Positions 39,343 through 49,196 of a stretch of DNA of 64,000 nucleotides are shown piece by piece. Location: the NCBI GenBank assembly GCA_027532905.1, contig JAPZUA010000001.1:1299950-1363949 (forward strand), written 5' to 3'. The translations under genes and the position numbers were made by a program. This DNA comes from Magnetospirillum sp. Lineage in GTDB: Bacteria > Pseudomonadota > Alphaproteobacteria > CACIAM-22H2. Position 1 is the first letter of the stretch. Each line of letters begins with the position of its first letter. The notes under the pieces were generated by a model. That model was given only the letters and a program-made list of their open reading frames with translations, was not told the DNA's origin and made no database searches.

Positions 39343-39983
39343 CCCCTACCGACAAACTTATCGCCGCCTTGAGCGAGGCGGTCGCACCCGTCAAGCGCTT
39401 GCCGTCGCCGGAAGTGCGGGCGGGCAAGTGGCTGGCTTTTGCCGTCTGCGTCGTCGGCGCGTTGGTGGCGATGCATGGGGTCCGCGCGGATATTGCCGAG
39501 CGTTTCGCCGACCCGGCCTTCGCCGCGCCCTGGATCGCGTCGGTACTGGTCGGGCTCACGGCTGCGTTTGCCGCCTTCCAGATGTCCGTGCCGGGCAGCA
39601 AGCGCGCCATCGAATTGCTGCCGGTCTTGCCGCTCGGCGTGTGGCTCGGCACGCTCGGGACCGGCTGTGCGGCCGAACTTTCCGAGATCGGCCGTGCCGC
39701 TTTCGGCACGAGCTGGGAATGTTTCAAATTCATCGTGCTGACCAGTTCCGCACTCGGAATTGCAATGGCGCTGATGCTGCGCAAGGCAGCGCCGCTCGCA
39801 CCCTCGCGTACGCTCGCCATGGGTGCTTTGGCGGCGGCGGCCTTCGCCTCCGCCGGGCTCGAGTTGTTCCATCATCTGCAGACGTCGACGATGGTGCTGG
39901 TCTGGCATTTGGGCACGGTCGCGTTCGTGACGTTGGTGGCCCTGCCGCTCGGCCGAAGCACTTTGGGCAAACCGGCCTACTGA
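39339..39983 (+). CDS. NrsF-like anti-sigma factor (DUF1109)
   Basis: A 214-residue membrane protein with six hydrophobic segments (about 30-50, 63-82, 90-108, 130-148, 158-176 and 184-203), matching the DUF1109/NrsF anti-sigma family that holds SigF at the membrane. Cys residues lie near 37, 107 and 128; in NrsF conserved cysteines respond to the signal. Start overlaps the sigma stop. The last 7 bases overlap the convergent esterase gene. Confidence 0.88.
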   Translation: MTPTDKLIAALSEAVAPVKRLPSPEVRAGKWLAFAVCVVGALVAMHGVRADIAERFADPAFAAPWIASVLVGLTAAFAAFQMSVPGSKRAIELLPVLPLGVWLGTLGTGCAAELSEIGRAAFGTSWECFKFIVLTSSALGIAMALMLRKAAPLAPSRTLAMGALAAAAFASAGLELFHHLQTSTMVLVWHLGTVAFVTLVALPLGRSTLGKPAY

Positions 39984-40936
39984 GCCTCAAACGCCGTGCG
40001 CAGATGGCTTGCCGTGGCGGCAATCGCCGATCGTGCCGCTGTCGAGACCGACGACAAATGCGCAAAGCCGTGGTTGGCGCGCGGATACTCGACATAGGCC
40101 GTGTCGATGCCCGCCGCCAGCAGCAGGTCGCGCATGCGGCGGCTGTCGTCGCGCAGCGGATCGAGCCCGGCCGCCAAGAGGAACGGCCGCTTAAGATAGG
40201 CGAGATAGTTCGCAGGTGCGCGCGCCGGGGCCACGAGCGCATCGCGCCGCCGTGTGGGATCCGCACAGTACAAAGACCAGTAGAGCGCCATGCTGGCGCG
40301 CGAAAGTCCGTAACGGCCGTCGCCGCGCATCAGATACGAAACCGTGTCGAGATCGCTGTCGAGCGCCCCGTAGATCGAGGCGACGGCAACCGGCAGCGGC
40401 TTGCCAGAAGCGCCCAACGCCATCGCGGCGGCAACGGCGATCGTCGCCCCGGCCGAGTCGCCGGCCACGGCAAGCCGGTCCATGCGTACGGGAAAACCCA
40501 GAATCTCCGGATTGCCCGCGAGCCAATCCAAGACATCGAGCGTATCTTCCAGGGCGGCCGGATAGGGATGTTCGGGCGCCTTACGGTAGCCAATGCTCAA
40601 AAACGCGAGGCCCGAGGCGGCTGCCAGCGCGCGCGTGAGCCGGTCGTGCGTGTCGAGGCTGCCGATCACCCAGCCGCCGCCATGGAGATACAGAACCAGC
40701 CCTTCGGCCGGCAGTTTGGGCACGTAGAGGCGGACCGTCAGCGACCGGTCGGGCAAGGCGATCGCAATGTCACGCTGGATCGCCATTTGCGGCCCGCCGA
40801 CATTCCAGGGCGCGCGGCGGCGCTCCTGCTCGGCCCGGGCGGCGGCCGGATCGCCCGGCAGATGCGCAGGGGCAGGGCCAAAGCGTTGCAAATCCAACGC
40901 TAAGGCGGCTTGAATCTCAGGATCGAGGGTGCTCAT
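39977..40936 (-). CDS. Alpha/beta hydrolase, hormone-sensitive-lipase-like esterase
   Basis: A 319-residue esterase/lipase. The oxyanion motif HGGGW is at residues 85-89 and the nucleophile motif GDSAG at 159-163 (Ser161). The likely acid is Asp257 (AGLDPLRDDS) and the base His291 (NHGF, in YPRANHGFAH). This HSL-type group hydrolyses short-chain esters. ATG at 40936 is followed by MSTLDPEIQAAL, an expected HSL N-terminus. No partner genes. Confidence 0.9.
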   Translation of the reverse strand: MSTLDPEIQAALALDLQRFGPAPAHLPGDPAAARAEQERRRAPWNVGGPQMAIQRDIAIALPDRSLTVRLYVPKLPAEGLVLYLHGGGWVIGSLDTHDRLTRALAAASGLAFLSIGYRKAPEHPYPAALEDTLDVLDWLAGNPEILGFPVRMDRLAVAGDSAGATIAVAAAMALGASGKPLPVAVASIYGALDSDLDTVSYLMRGDGRYGLSRASMALYWSLYCADPTRRRDALVAPARAPANYLAYLKRPFLLAAGLDPLRDDSRRMRDLLLAAGIDTAYVEYPRANHGFAHLSSVSTAARSAIAATASHLRTAFEAQ

Positions 40937-41071
40937 CGCGTAAAAATTGCCATAAGCGGGTGGGAAAATTCAACGGTATCATTTTACGTTTTCCCCCTTG
41001 AAACACCGCAGGTGCGGCATCACTTGTACAGCGTCCAAGTGGTTATCTCGCATCGAGCGGCAGACCGTCCC

Positions 41072-41266
41072 ATGACGCCCAGATTCCAAGCAACGCTCGC
41101 CGTTCTCGGCAATGCCCATCCGGTTGTGCGCGATCTGGCGCGCGCACAACGCAGCGGCGATGCGCTCGACGAATTGATCGTCGAAGCGGGCCTCGCCGAA
41201 TTGCCCCCGGCCGAGCGCAACGCGATCGACGAGATCGCGCGCTACATCGCGGCGAAGATGCATTAA
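41072..41266 (+). CDS. Small conserved-looking protein of unknown function
   Basis: A 64-residue product starting MTPRFQATLAVLGNAHPVV with a C-terminal LPPAERNAIDEIARYIAAKM helix. It has the even codon use of a real gene but no family I can name. The start ATG at 41072 is uncertain, with no strong ribosome binding site. It ends on the same bases as the convergent ccoS gene. Confidence 0.45.
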   Translation: MTPRFQATLAVLGNAHPVVRDLARAQRSGDALDELIVEAGLAELPPAERNAIDEIARYIAAKMH

Positions 41267-41433
41267 CGTCGGCGTTTTCGCGGCGGCAGCGGCACGTCGT
41301 CGTCGTAGAGGATACGGTTGGCCGCACCTTCCATATCGTCATACTGGCCGCTGCGCAGCGACCATAAAAACGCCGCCAGCCCTATACCCGCCGCCAGCAG
41401 CGATACAGGGATCAAGATCAACAGCGATTCCAT
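41263..41433 (-). CDS. ccoS: cbb3-type cytochrome oxidase assembly protein CcoS
   Basis: A 56-residue single-pass membrane protein: MESLLILIPVSLLAAGIGLA is the membrane helix, followed by FLWSLRSGQYDDMEGAANRI, the CcoS hallmark (LxSGQ(F/Y)DD). It is needed to insert copper/haem into the oxidase. Its ATG shares bases with the ccoI stop (TAATG). Last gene of ccoGHIS. Confidence 0.92.
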   Translation of the reverse strand: MESLLILIPVSLLAAGIGLAAFLWSLRSGQYDDMEGAANRILYDDDVPLPPRKRRR

Positions 41434-43799
41434 TACGCTTCTCCCTTGGCGCGCGACAGCCGCAGCGCATTGGCGACCACGACCAGCGACGAGCTCGACA
41501 TCAAAGCCGCCGCGATCGGCGGCGTGACCATGCCGAGCATCGCAAGCGGCACGGCGATCGCATTGTAGAGAATCGAAAAGGTGATGTTTTGGCGCATGAG
41601 CCGCTGCGATTGGCGAGCAGCCGCCAGCAGCACGACCACGGCCACGAGCCCGCGCCCTTGGAATACGGCATCGGCCGCAACTTGGGCAACGTCCGTGCCC
41701 GAGGCAGGCGACAAGGATGCAGACGCCACCGCCAAAGCCGGCGCATCGTTGAGACCGTCGCCGACCATGAGCACCTTGCGGCCGGAAGCGGCAAACTGCG
41801 CCAAACGCGCGGCCTTGCCGGCCGGATCGACCCCGCCCTGCCAATCGGCGATGCCAAGCTTGCTTGCAATGTCGCCGACCACTTCCGGTCGATCGCCGGA
41901 CAGCAACGCCACGCCAAAACCCTGTGCCTGCAACACGGCAACGGTCTGCGCCGCGTCGTCGCGCAAGGCATCGTCGAAGGCAAAGCGCACGGCCTTGTCG
42001 TCGCCGGTCGCAAACCATATCTCCGGCCCGTCGGCGGGGCCGGCGAGCGCATCGTCGATGCCGCAATAGACGCGGCTGCCGAGCCGCATGTCGCCGCAGC
42101 TGAGCCCCAGGCCCGGATGTTCGACCACACCTGCCGCCATCGGCTGGTCGGGGCACGCGGCCGCCAAGGCGCGCGCCAGCGGATGGCGCGAGGCCACAGC
42201 CAGGCTCGCCGCCACGGGCAGCAAAGCCGGATCGCGCGTCGGGTCGGCGCGCAGCACAAGCTGGCCTTGCGTGAGCGTGCCGGTCTTGTCGAACACGACC
42301 ATGTCGATATCGGCCAAACGCTCGAGCCCCGTCACGTTTTTGAGCAGAATGCCGCTCTTGAGCAGGCGGCCGGTCGCGACCGTCTGCACGGCCGGCACGG
42401 CCAAGCCCAGCGCGCATGGGCAGGTGACGATCAAGGTCGCCACCGCATAGAGCATTGCAACCTGCCAATCGACGCCGACGCCGAAATGCCAGGCGAGGAA
42501 GGTCGCAAGTGCTGTCGCATGCACGACAGGTGCATAAGCGCGCGTCACGCGCTCGGCTAGCGCCACGTAGCGCCCGCGCGAACGTTCGGCCGCCTCGACA
42601 AGCCGCACGATCTCGGCCAGTAGGGTGCCCTCGCCAGTTGCCGTCGCAACGATGCGCAAGGCAGCCCCGAGATTGACCATGCCCGCAAACACTTGTGCGC
42701 CGGGTGCAACGGCCTGCGGGACGGCCTCGCCGGTGACCAACGCCGCATCGACAAGCGACTGGCCCGATACGACGCGCCCGTCGATGCCAATGCGCTCGCC
42801 CGAGGCCACATAGACGGTCTGGCCGGGTGCGACCGCATCGGCTGCCACGCTGCGCAAGGCACCCGACGCCTCGACGACCGTGACGGGCCGCACCGCCAAA
42901 GCCAGCAGCTGCGTTGCCGTCGCGCGCACTTTGCCGCGCGCGCGCGCATCGAGATAGCGGCCGGCCAGCAGGAAGAACAGCAATGTGAGCGCCGCATCGA
43001 AATACGCATACGGCCCGCCGCGCAGCGTTTCGGACAGGCTCATCGCCGCGGTCATCGTCACGCCCACCGCGATCGGCACGTCCATGTTGAGGCGCTTGGC
43101 GCTTAGAGCGCTCCAAGCCGAGCGGTAGAACGGCAGGCCCGCATAGAAGATGCACGGCAGACCGATCAAGGCCGAGACCCAATGCAGCAGATCCTTGGTC
43201 GCCGGGCCCATATCGACGCCGACCCACACGGCGACCGACAGCATCATCACGTTGCCGGCCCCGAAGCCCGCAACGCCGAGCGCTTTCAAAAGCCGCGTCT
43301 CTTCGATTTCGGCAAGCGTGCCGAGGCAACTCGGATCGTACGGTACGAGCCGGAAACCGAGGCGCGCCACGCGCCCAACAAGTTCGCCCGCCCGTGCGGC
43401 ATCGCCGCGCCATTTGAGCACCATGCGGCCGGTCGAAAGATTGACGCGCGCATCCGCGACATCCGAATCGCGCGCATACACACTTTCGATGAGCCACGCG
43501 CAGGCTGCGCACTGCATCCCGTCGACCATCAGATGCAGCGTGGCCAAACCGTCCGGCGCCAGCTGCACGCGTTGCGCATAATCGAAGTCGGGCGTGGGCT
43601 CGGGCCGCAATTTGCGCGCCTCGGCGCCAAGCGTGCGGCGGCGATAGAATGCCTCGAGACCCAGACCCTGCACGGCCTCATACGCCGCTTCGCAGCCCGT
43701 GCAGCAGAAACGCGCATGCACTTCGACGACCGGGCTTGCGCAATGCAGGCAGGTCGCGGCCTTTGCAGCGATGCCGATCGAGCCGTCGAGAGGCGCCAT
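41433..43799 (-). CDS. ccoI: Copper-exporting P-type ATPase CcoI/FixI of the cbb3 oxidase
   Basis: A 788-residue P1B-type ATPase supplying copper for assembly of CcoN. Order: N-terminal cysteine motif CLHC (17-20) and FCCTGC (32-37), heavy-metal-associated domain with MQCAAC (95-100), eight membrane helices with the CPC motif (Cys460-Pro-Cys462), phosphorylation site DKTGT (Asp504) and GDGLNDAP. The paired CxxC elements at the N-terminus are normal for CcoI. It overlaps ccoS and follows ccoH after 17 bp. The open frame extends upstream through ccoH without meaning. Confidence 0.95.
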   Translation of the reverse strand: MAPLDGSIGIAAKAATCLHCASPVVEVHARFCCTGCEAAYEAVQGLGLEAFYRRRTLGAEARKLRPEPTPDFDYAQRVQLAPDGLATLHLMVDGMQCAACAWLIESVYARDSDVADARVNLSTGRMVLKWRGDAARAGELVGRVARLGFRLVPYDPSCLGTLAEIEETRLLKALGVAGFGAGNVMMLSVAVWVGVDMGPATKDLLHWVSALIGLPCIFYAGLPFYRSAWSALSAKRLNMDVPIAVGVTMTAAMSLSETLRGGPYAYFDAALTLLFFLLAGRYLDARARGKVRATATQLLALAVRPVTVVEASGALRSVAADAVAPGQTVYVASGERIGIDGRVVSGQSLVDAALVTGEAVPQAVAPGAQVFAGMVNLGAALRIVATATGEGTLLAEIVRLVEAAERSRGRYVALAERVTRAYAPVVHATALATFLAWHFGVGVDWQVAMLYAVATLIVTCPCALGLAVPAVQTVATGRLLKSGILLKNVTGLERLADIDMVVFDKTGTLTQGQLVLRADPTRDPALLPVAASLAVASRHPLARALAAACPDQPMAAGVVEHPGLGLSCGDMRLGSRVYCGIDDALAGPADGPEIWFATGDDKAVRFAFDDALRDDAAQTVAVLQAQGFGVALLSGDRPEVVGDIASKLGIADWQGGVDPAGKAARLAQFAASGRKVLMVGDGLNDAPALAVASASLSPASGTDVAQVAADAVFQGRGLVAVVVLLAAARQSQRLMRQNITFSILYNAIAVPLAMLGMVTPPIAAALMSSSSLVVVANALRLSRAKGEA

Positions 43800-43816
43800 G
43801 ATGGCGTGCCGTTCTT

Positions 43817-44293
43817 TCAGCGCACGACGAAACGCTGCGCTTCGTGCGCGCGCGCTTCGCCGCGTGCGGCGGCAACGCGCACTTCCCATTGCCCAGGGGC
43901 AACGAGCTCGACCGGCGCGCGATAAACGCCAGGCGCAACCGCGCCGAACGCAAGCCGCGTATCGGCAATCCCACCCAAGGGGCGAACCAGCGTGCCGGTC
44001 AGCGCCAGATCGTCGAGGGCGGCACCGCTTGCATCGACGATGCGCACTTCGACGGCCTTGTCGACGTAGCGCAGCGCGAATTTCCAGCCGAGCCCGTGCG
44101 CCTTCTCTTCGGCCTGCAAAACTTGGTTGAATTTGCGGCCGCGCTCGGACGGGTTTTCGTAAGCCAAGCCCGGCCAGCTCGCGAGCGCGAAATAGACCAG
44201 CACCACATTGGCTGCCAACACGACCGCGAACATGGCCGGAAAGACGAGCCACAGATAGCGGTTGCGAAGATCGATTGCGGATTGCGTCAGCAT
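43817..44293 (-). CDS. ccoH: CcoH/FixH cytochrome oxidase assembly protein
   Basis: A 158-residue protein with one N-terminal membrane anchor (LWLVFPAMFAVVLAANVVLV, about residues 15-34) and a periplasmic domain containing YENPSERGRKFNQVLQAE, the FixH signature. It assists cbb3 assembly. ATG 44291-44293 lies 11 bp after the ccoG stop. Part of ccoGHIS. Confidence 0.93.
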   Translation of the reverse strand: MLTQSAIDLRNRYLWLVFPAMFAVVLAANVVLVYFALASWPGLAYENPSERGRKFNQVLQAEEKAHGLGWKFALRYVDKAVEVRIVDASGAALDDLALTGTLVRPLGGIADTRLAFGAVAPGVYRAPVELVAPGQWEVRVAAARGEARAHEAQRFVVR

Positions 44294-44304
44294 GGTCTTG
44301 CTCC

Positions 44305-45804
44305 CTATTGCGGCGGGGCGATGAAAACGGTTTCGCGTTCGGCGCTGTCGCGACCGTCGGCGGCGCGCAGCTTGAATTCGATATGCGTCGATTCGTGCTT
44401 CGTGGCCGCACCTTCCGGCAAGGTCACGAACACGCGATAGCTCGCGACCTGGTCGGGCTTTGCCGACAGCACGAGCCTGTCGCCCGCACCGTCGCCACCC
44501 ACCATCGAGAGCCTTGCTCCCGGCAGGTCTTCGAGGGTGAGCGTGTAATCGCGCGCATTGTGGGTCTTGTTCAGCACATGCACCGTGTAGGCGTTGCGTA
44601 CGCTGCCGTCGACGAGGCGCACATACAGCGGATTGCGGTCGCGCTGGACCGTGAGCTCGACCGTGGTTCGCAGCACCACGCCAACGAGCATGATGCTGCC
44701 GACGATCACAAGTAGCAGCGTGTAGAGAACCGTGCGCGCGCGGATCAGGCGGTGGACGGGGGTGCCGCCTTCGGCGCGTGCGCGCTGATTGTCGAGTGTG
44801 TCGAAGCGGATGAGGCTGCGCGGCCGGCCGACCTTGTCCATGACCGCATTGCACGCATCGATGCACAGGCCGCAGCCGATGCACTCAAGCTGCTGGCCGT
44901 CGCGAATATCAATGCCGGTCGGGCATGTGGCGACACAGGCGTTGCAGTCCACACAGTCGCCGCGCCCGACGAACGGGTCCGACCCATCGGCCTTCTTGGC
45001 AAGCCGTCCGCGCGGTTCGCCGCGCCAATCTTCGTAGGTGACGACGTAGGAGCGGTCGTCGAGCATGGCACTTTGAAAGCGCGGCCATGGGCACATATAG
45101 GTGCAGACCTGCTCGCGCGCGAATCCCGCCAACACGTAAGTCGTGGTCGCGAATAGCCCGGCGAAGAAATATTCCGACGCCGAGGCGCGGCCCGTGAACA
45201 GCTCCGCAAGCAAGGTCGGTGCGTCGCCGAAGAACAGAATACAAGCCCCGCCGGTCGCCAGCGACAGCACGATCCAACTCGCATGTTTGGCCGTTCGCTT
45301 AGCGAATTTCCCGAGCGAAGCGGGCGCTGCATCAAGCCGAATGCGCGCGTTGCGGTCGCCCTCGATCCAGCGTTCGACCAGCATGAACAGATCGGTCCAC
45401 ACGGTCTGCGGGCAGGCATAACCGCACCAGATGCGCCCGAACAAGGCGGTCGCCAAAAACAGCCCGAACGCCGCCAGCACCAGGATGCCGGTGAGGAAAT
45501 AGACTTCCTGCGGCCAGATTTCGAGGAAGAAGAAATAGGCGCGTCGGCCCGGCAGATCGATCAAGATCGCCTGGTCGGGGGCGAAGGGGCCGCGATCCCA
45601 GCGCAGCCACGGTGCGATGTAGTAGACAGCAAGGCAGGCGACAAGAACGGCCCATTTGATGTTGCGATAGAGGCCCTGGACGTTTTTGGGATGGACCTTG
45701 ATGCGGCTCGCATAGAGCGGCATCGCCGCCTTCTGCGTCTTGATCGAAACCGCAGAATCGATCTCCGGCGTATGCGCCGGGCCCTCAACCACACCGCCGT
45801 CCAT
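44305..45804 (-). CDS. ccoG: Cytochrome c oxidase accessory protein CcoG/FixG
   Basis: A 499-residue membrane protein with two ferredoxin-type clusters. Cysteine sets CVDCNACVATCP and CIGCGLCIDACN bind two [4Fe-4S] clusters; several membrane helices precede them and GYACPQTVWTDL carries a further conserved cysteine. It reduces copper for the cbb3 enzyme. The ATG at 45804 is used; a GTG nine bases upstream has poorer spacing. Follows ccoP after 31 bp. Confidence 0.95.
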   Translation of the reverse strand: MDGGVVEGPAHTPEIDSAVSIKTQKAAMPLYASRIKVHPKNVQGLYRNIKWAVLVACLAVYYIAPWLRWDRGPFAPDQAILIDLPGRRAYFFFLEIWPQEVYFLTGILVLAAFGLFLATALFGRIWCGYACPQTVWTDLFMLVERWIEGDRNARIRLDAAPASLGKFAKRTAKHASWIVLSLATGGACILFFGDAPTLLAELFTGRASASEYFFAGLFATTTYVLAGFAREQVCTYMCPWPRFQSAMLDDRSYVVTYEDWRGEPRGRLAKKADGSDPFVGRGDCVDCNACVATCPTGIDIRDGQQLECIGCGLCIDACNAVMDKVGRPRSLIRFDTLDNQRARAEGGTPVHRLIRARTVLYTLLLVIVGSIMLVGVVLRTTVELTVQRDRNPLYVRLVDGSVRNAYTVHVLNKTHNARDYTLTLEDLPGARLSMVGGDGAGDRLVLSAKPDQVASYRVFVTLPEGAATKHESTHIEFKLRAADGRDSAERETVFIAPPQ

Positions 45805-45835
45805 CTTGGTCACGTGCCTGGCACCGCGGTCGGTC

Positions 45836-46705
45836 TCATTTGCCGCCGCCCAACGCATGCACATAGACCGTCAGCATCTTGATGCGCGCGGCATCGAGCC
45901 GCTCGGACCAACCCGGCATGGCGCCCGCGCGCGAATTCGTGATCGTCTCCACGAGCGTTGCCTTGTCGCCGCCATAGAGCCAGATATTGGCGGCAAGGCT
46001 CGGCGCCCCCATTTCGGGATTGCCGACCCCGCCTTGCAGATGGCAGGCCTCGCAATTCTCGCTGAAGACCACGGCCCCGCGCTCGACGGCGACGGCGTTG
46101 CGCGAGCGGCGCGACAGCGACAGCACATATTCGGCGACGTCGTCGATCTGCTTTGCGTCGAGGATCTTGTCGGCACCAAAACGCGGCATCTGCGAGATGC
46201 GCGAATCGGGGTTCGAATTGCGAATGCCGTTCTGGATCGTGGTGTGGATGTCGTCGAGCGTACCGCCCCAGATCCAATTGTCGTCGACGAGATTGGGGAA
46301 GCCCTTGCTGCCCGCAGCCCCTGCCCCGTGGCACGGCGCGCAATTCACGGCGAACACCGAACGGCCGCCGGCGATCGCGAAATTGCGCAGGTCGGTCGAT
46401 TTGGCGATGTCTTCAAGGCTTGCCGCCCCGATGCGATTCACGAACGGCGCTTGAGCCGCAGCCGCTTGCGCAAGACTTTCGGAAATCTCGCCGCGCATCG
46501 TCCAGCCCAGCACGCCGGTCGTGTGGCCCGAGAGGCCGGGCCACGCCGGATAGAGCACGAAATACCCGAGCGCCCACAGGATCGTGGCATAGAAGGTGTA
46601 GAGCCACCATTTGGGTAGCGGCGTGTTGAGTTCTTTGATTCCGTCCCATTCGTGACCGGTGGTATCGGTCCCGGTGACGGCGTCTTTTTCGATCTTGGTC
46701 GGCAT
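45836..46705 (-). CDS. ccoP: cbb3 oxidase subunit III, dihaem cytochrome CcoP
   Basis: A 289-residue subunit with an N-terminal membrane helix (about 36-53) and two c-type haem sites: Cys122-x-x-Cys125-His126 and Cys218-x-x-Cys221-His222. It passes electrons to CcoO. The HEWDGIKELNTPLPKWWLYTF start is the CcoP hallmark. ATG 46703-46705, 13 bp after ccoQ. Confidence 0.97.
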   Translation of the reverse strand: MPTKIEKDAVTGTDTTGHEWDGIKELNTPLPKWWLYTFYATILWALGYFVLYPAWPGLSGHTTGVLGWTMRGEISESLAQAAAAQAPFVNRIGAASLEDIAKSTDLRNFAIAGGRSVFAVNCAPCHGAGAAGSKGFPNLVDDNWIWGGTLDDIHTTIQNGIRNSNPDSRISQMPRFGADKILDAKQIDDVAEYVLSLSRRSRNAVAVERGAVVFSENCEACHLQGGVGNPEMGAPSLAANIWLYGGDKATLVETITNSRAGAMPGWSERLDAARIKMLTVYVHALGGGK

Positions 46706-46718
46706 CTGCAGGGTTCCT

Positions 46719-46874
46719 TCAGATACGGTCGTCGCGCAGCGGGATCTGGGCTTGGTGGTCCATGCGCGATTTGTGTTTGGGCCAATAGACCCAGGCGAGC
46801 ATCGCCACGAAGAAGAGGAAGAACCACACGGTCGAAACCGTGCCGAGAATCGCCATGAGTTGGGCTTGGTCCAT
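46719..46874 (-). CDS. ccoQ: cbb3 oxidase subunit IV CcoQ
   Basis: A 51-residue single-pass subunit: MDQAQLMAILGTVSTVWFFL begins the membrane helix, which continues to WVYWPKHKSRMDHQAQIPL. The YWPKHK segment is typical of CcoQ. It stabilises the complex. Located between ccoO and ccoP with 15- and 13-bp gaps. Confidence 0.92.
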   Translation of the reverse strand: MDQAQLMAILGTVSTVWFFLFFVAMLAWVYWPKHKSRMDHQAQIPLRDDRI

Positions 46875-46889
46875 CGGTCGGTCGCCTTT

Positions 46890-47615
46890 CTACTGGCGCA
46901 GCTGTTCGGGTTTGACGTTGCGGAAATCGACGAGCGTGCCGAGCATCTGCAGATAGGCCACAAGCGCGTCCATTTCCGTGACTTGGCCCGCAGGCCCCGC
47001 GAAATCCGACACGACGGCCTTGGGATAGCGTTTCAGGAGGGCGCTCGTGTCGGCGTCGGGGTTCTTCTGCGCTTCGAGATCAGCCTTGGCGTTGGCCACC
47101 ATCTCGTCGGAATAGGGCACGCCGATGATCTTGAGCGTGCGCAGATGCTCGCCGATGTCCGCATAGGCGAGCGGACGCGTCGCCATGAAGGCGTAGGTCG
47201 GCATGATCGACTCAGGGACGACGGCGCGCGGATTGATCAGATGTGCCACATGCCACGCGTCCGAATACTTGCCGCCGACGCGCGCAAGATCGGGGCCGTT
47301 GCGCTTGGAGCCCCATTGAAACGGATGGTCGTACATCGACTCGGCCGCGAGGCTGTAGTGGCCGTAGCGCTCGATCTCGTCGCGGAACGGACGCACCTGC
47401 TGGCTGTGGCACACATAGCAGCCTTCGCGCACATAGATGTTGCGCCCGGCAAGCTCGAGCGGCGAATAGGGGCGCACCCCTTCCACCCGCTCGATCGTCT
47501 GTTCGATCGTGAAGAGCGGCACGATCTGCACAAGGCCGCCGATCGCCACCGTAATCAGCGTGGCGACGGCGAGCAGGACGACGTTCTTTTCGAGTATTGC
47601 GTGACTGAAGGCCAT
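46890..47615 (-). CDS. ccoO: cbb3 oxidase subunit II, monohaem cytochrome CcoO
   Basis: A 241-residue subunit with an N-terminal membrane helix and haem site Cys66-x-x-Cys69-His70 ([13 protein letters not shown]), the family's fixed motif. ATG 47613-47615 lies 16 bp after the ccoN stop. Order NOQP is intact. Confidence 0.97.
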   Translation of the reverse strand: MAFSHAILEKNVVLLAVATLITVAIGGLVQIVPLFTIEQTIERVEGVRPYSPLELAGRNIYVREGCYVCHSQQVRPFRDEIERYGHYSLAAESMYDHPFQWGSKRNGPDLARVGGKYSDAWHVAHLINPRAVVPESIMPTYAFMATRPLAYADIGEHLRTLKIIGVPYSDEMVANAKADLEAQKNPDADTSALLKRYPKAVVSDFAGPAGQVTEMDALVAYLQMLGTLVDFRNVKPEQLRQ

Positions 47616-47631
47616 TTCCGGCTCCCCGATT

Positions 47632-49110
47632 CTAGGCGGTTGCGACGGCGGCACGGACCGGTGCGACCGACGTGACCGTTTTCCAAAGGTTGTAGGCCAT
47701 GATGAGGGCGCCTACGAGGTAGAGCAGCCCGCCGAGCAGCCGGATCACGTAGAACGGATGCATGGCGGCGACCGATTCGGAGAACGAGTACTGCAGGAAC
47801 CCGTATTCGTCGTAAGCGCGCCACATAAGGCCCTGCATGATCCCCGACACCCACATCGAGGTGATGTAGAAGACGATGCCGAGTGTCGCGATCCAGAAAT
47901 GCCAGTTGGCAAGGCGCTGCGAATAGAGACCGGCACGGCCCCACAATTGCGGCACGAGCCAATAGAGCATGCCGAAGGTGATGAAGCCGACCCAGCCCAT
48001 GGCGCCCGAATGCACGTGGCCCACGGTCCAGTCGGTGTAGTGCGACAGCGCGTTGACGGCCTTGATCGACATCATCGGCCCCTCGAAGGTCGACATGCCG
48101 TAGAAGGCGAGTGCCGTCACCGAGAAGCGCAAGGAGGGGTCGGTGCGCAGCTTGTCCCAAGCGCCGGACAGCGTCATGAGGCCGTTGATCATGCCGCCCC
48201 AGGACGGCATCCACAGCATGATCGAGAAGGTCATGCCGAGTGTTTGCGCCCAGTCGGGCAGCGAGGTGTAGTGCAGATGGTGCGGACCCGCCCAGATATA
48301 GAGGAAGATCAGCGACCAGAAATGCACGATCGACAGCCGGTACGAATAGACCGGGCGGTTCGCTGCTTTCGGGATGAAATAGTACATCATGCCGAGAAAC
48401 GCGGCCGTCAGGAAAAAGCCGACGGCGTTGTGGCCGTACCACCATTGGATCATCGCATCCTGCACGCCGCCGGGCACGGTGTAGCTCTTCCAGCCCAGGA
48501 ACGAGACCGGCACTTGGACGTTGTTGCCGATATGCAGCATCGCCACGGTGACGATGAAAGCGAGGATAAACCAGTTGGCGACGTAGATGTGCGGCTCGCG
48601 GCGCAGCATCAGCGTGCCCGCGAACACGACGAGATAAAGCACCCACACGAGCGTGAGCCACAAATCCACGTACCATTCGGGCTCGGCATATTCCTTGCCC
48701 GAGGTGATGCCGAGCACGTAGCCCGAAGCTGCCAGCAGAATGAAGATCTGGTAGCCCCAGAACACGCACCAAGCGCCGAGCGAGCCCAGGAACAGCGGCG
48801 TGCGGCAAGTGCGCTGCACGATGTAGAACGAGGCGGCAATCATTGCGTTGCCGCCGAACGCGAAGACGACTGCCGAGGTGTGCACAGGCCGCAAGCGCCC
48901 GAAGCTCGTCCATTCGAGGCCGAGATTCATCGCTGGGAAGGCGAGCTGCGAGGCGATGACGTTGCCCATCAGGAAGCCGACGATGCCCCAGAACACGGTC
49001 GCGATCATGCCGGCCCGGATCACGTCGTCGTGGTAGGCGGGGGCGGCCGTATCGTGCGCCGAAACCGCATTTGCGTTGATGCCGCCCATGGCGACGCTGG
49101 CCGATGCCAT
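47632..49110 (-). CDS. ccoN: cbb3-type cytochrome c oxidase subunit I CcoN
   Basis: Catalytic subunit reducing oxygen to water with very high affinity. The 492-residue protein has twelve membrane segments; haem and copper ligands appear in [10 protein letters not shown] (His77), [39 protein letters not shown] and [18 protein letters not shown] precedes the ATG at 49110. An FNR/FixK box lies about 87 bases upstream. First gene of ccoNOQP. Confidence 0.98.
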   Translation of the reverse strand: MASASVAMGGINANAVSAHDTAAPAYHDDVIRAGMIATVFWGIVGFLMGNVIASQLAFPAMNLGLEWTSFGRLRPVHTSAVVFAFGGNAMIAASFYIVQRTCRTPLFLGSLGAWCVFWGYQIFILLAASGYVLGITSGKEYAEPEWYVDLWLTLVWVLYLVVFAGTLMLRREPHIYVANWFILAFIVTVAMLHIGNNVQVPVSFLGWKSYTVPGGVQDAMIQWWYGHNAVGFFLTAAFLGMMYYFIPKAANRPVYSYRLSIVHFWSLIFLYIWAGPHHLHYTSLPDWAQTLGMTFSIMLWMPSWGGMINGLMTLSGAWDKLRTDPSLRFSVTALAFYGMSTFEGPMMSIKAVNALSHYTDWTVGHVHSGAMGWVGFITFGMLYWLVPQLWGRAGLYSQRLANWHFWIATLGIVFYITSMWVSGIMQGLMWRAYDEYGFLQYSFSESVAAMHPFYVIRLLGGLLYLVGALIMAYNLWKTVTSVAPVRAAVATA

Positions 49111-49196
49111 TGTGATCTTCCCCCGTTTGGAACCAATTGCCGCACAATCGGCGACGCATATGCTGTCGACATTGCCGCCCGCGTCGCCCGCCTGCA

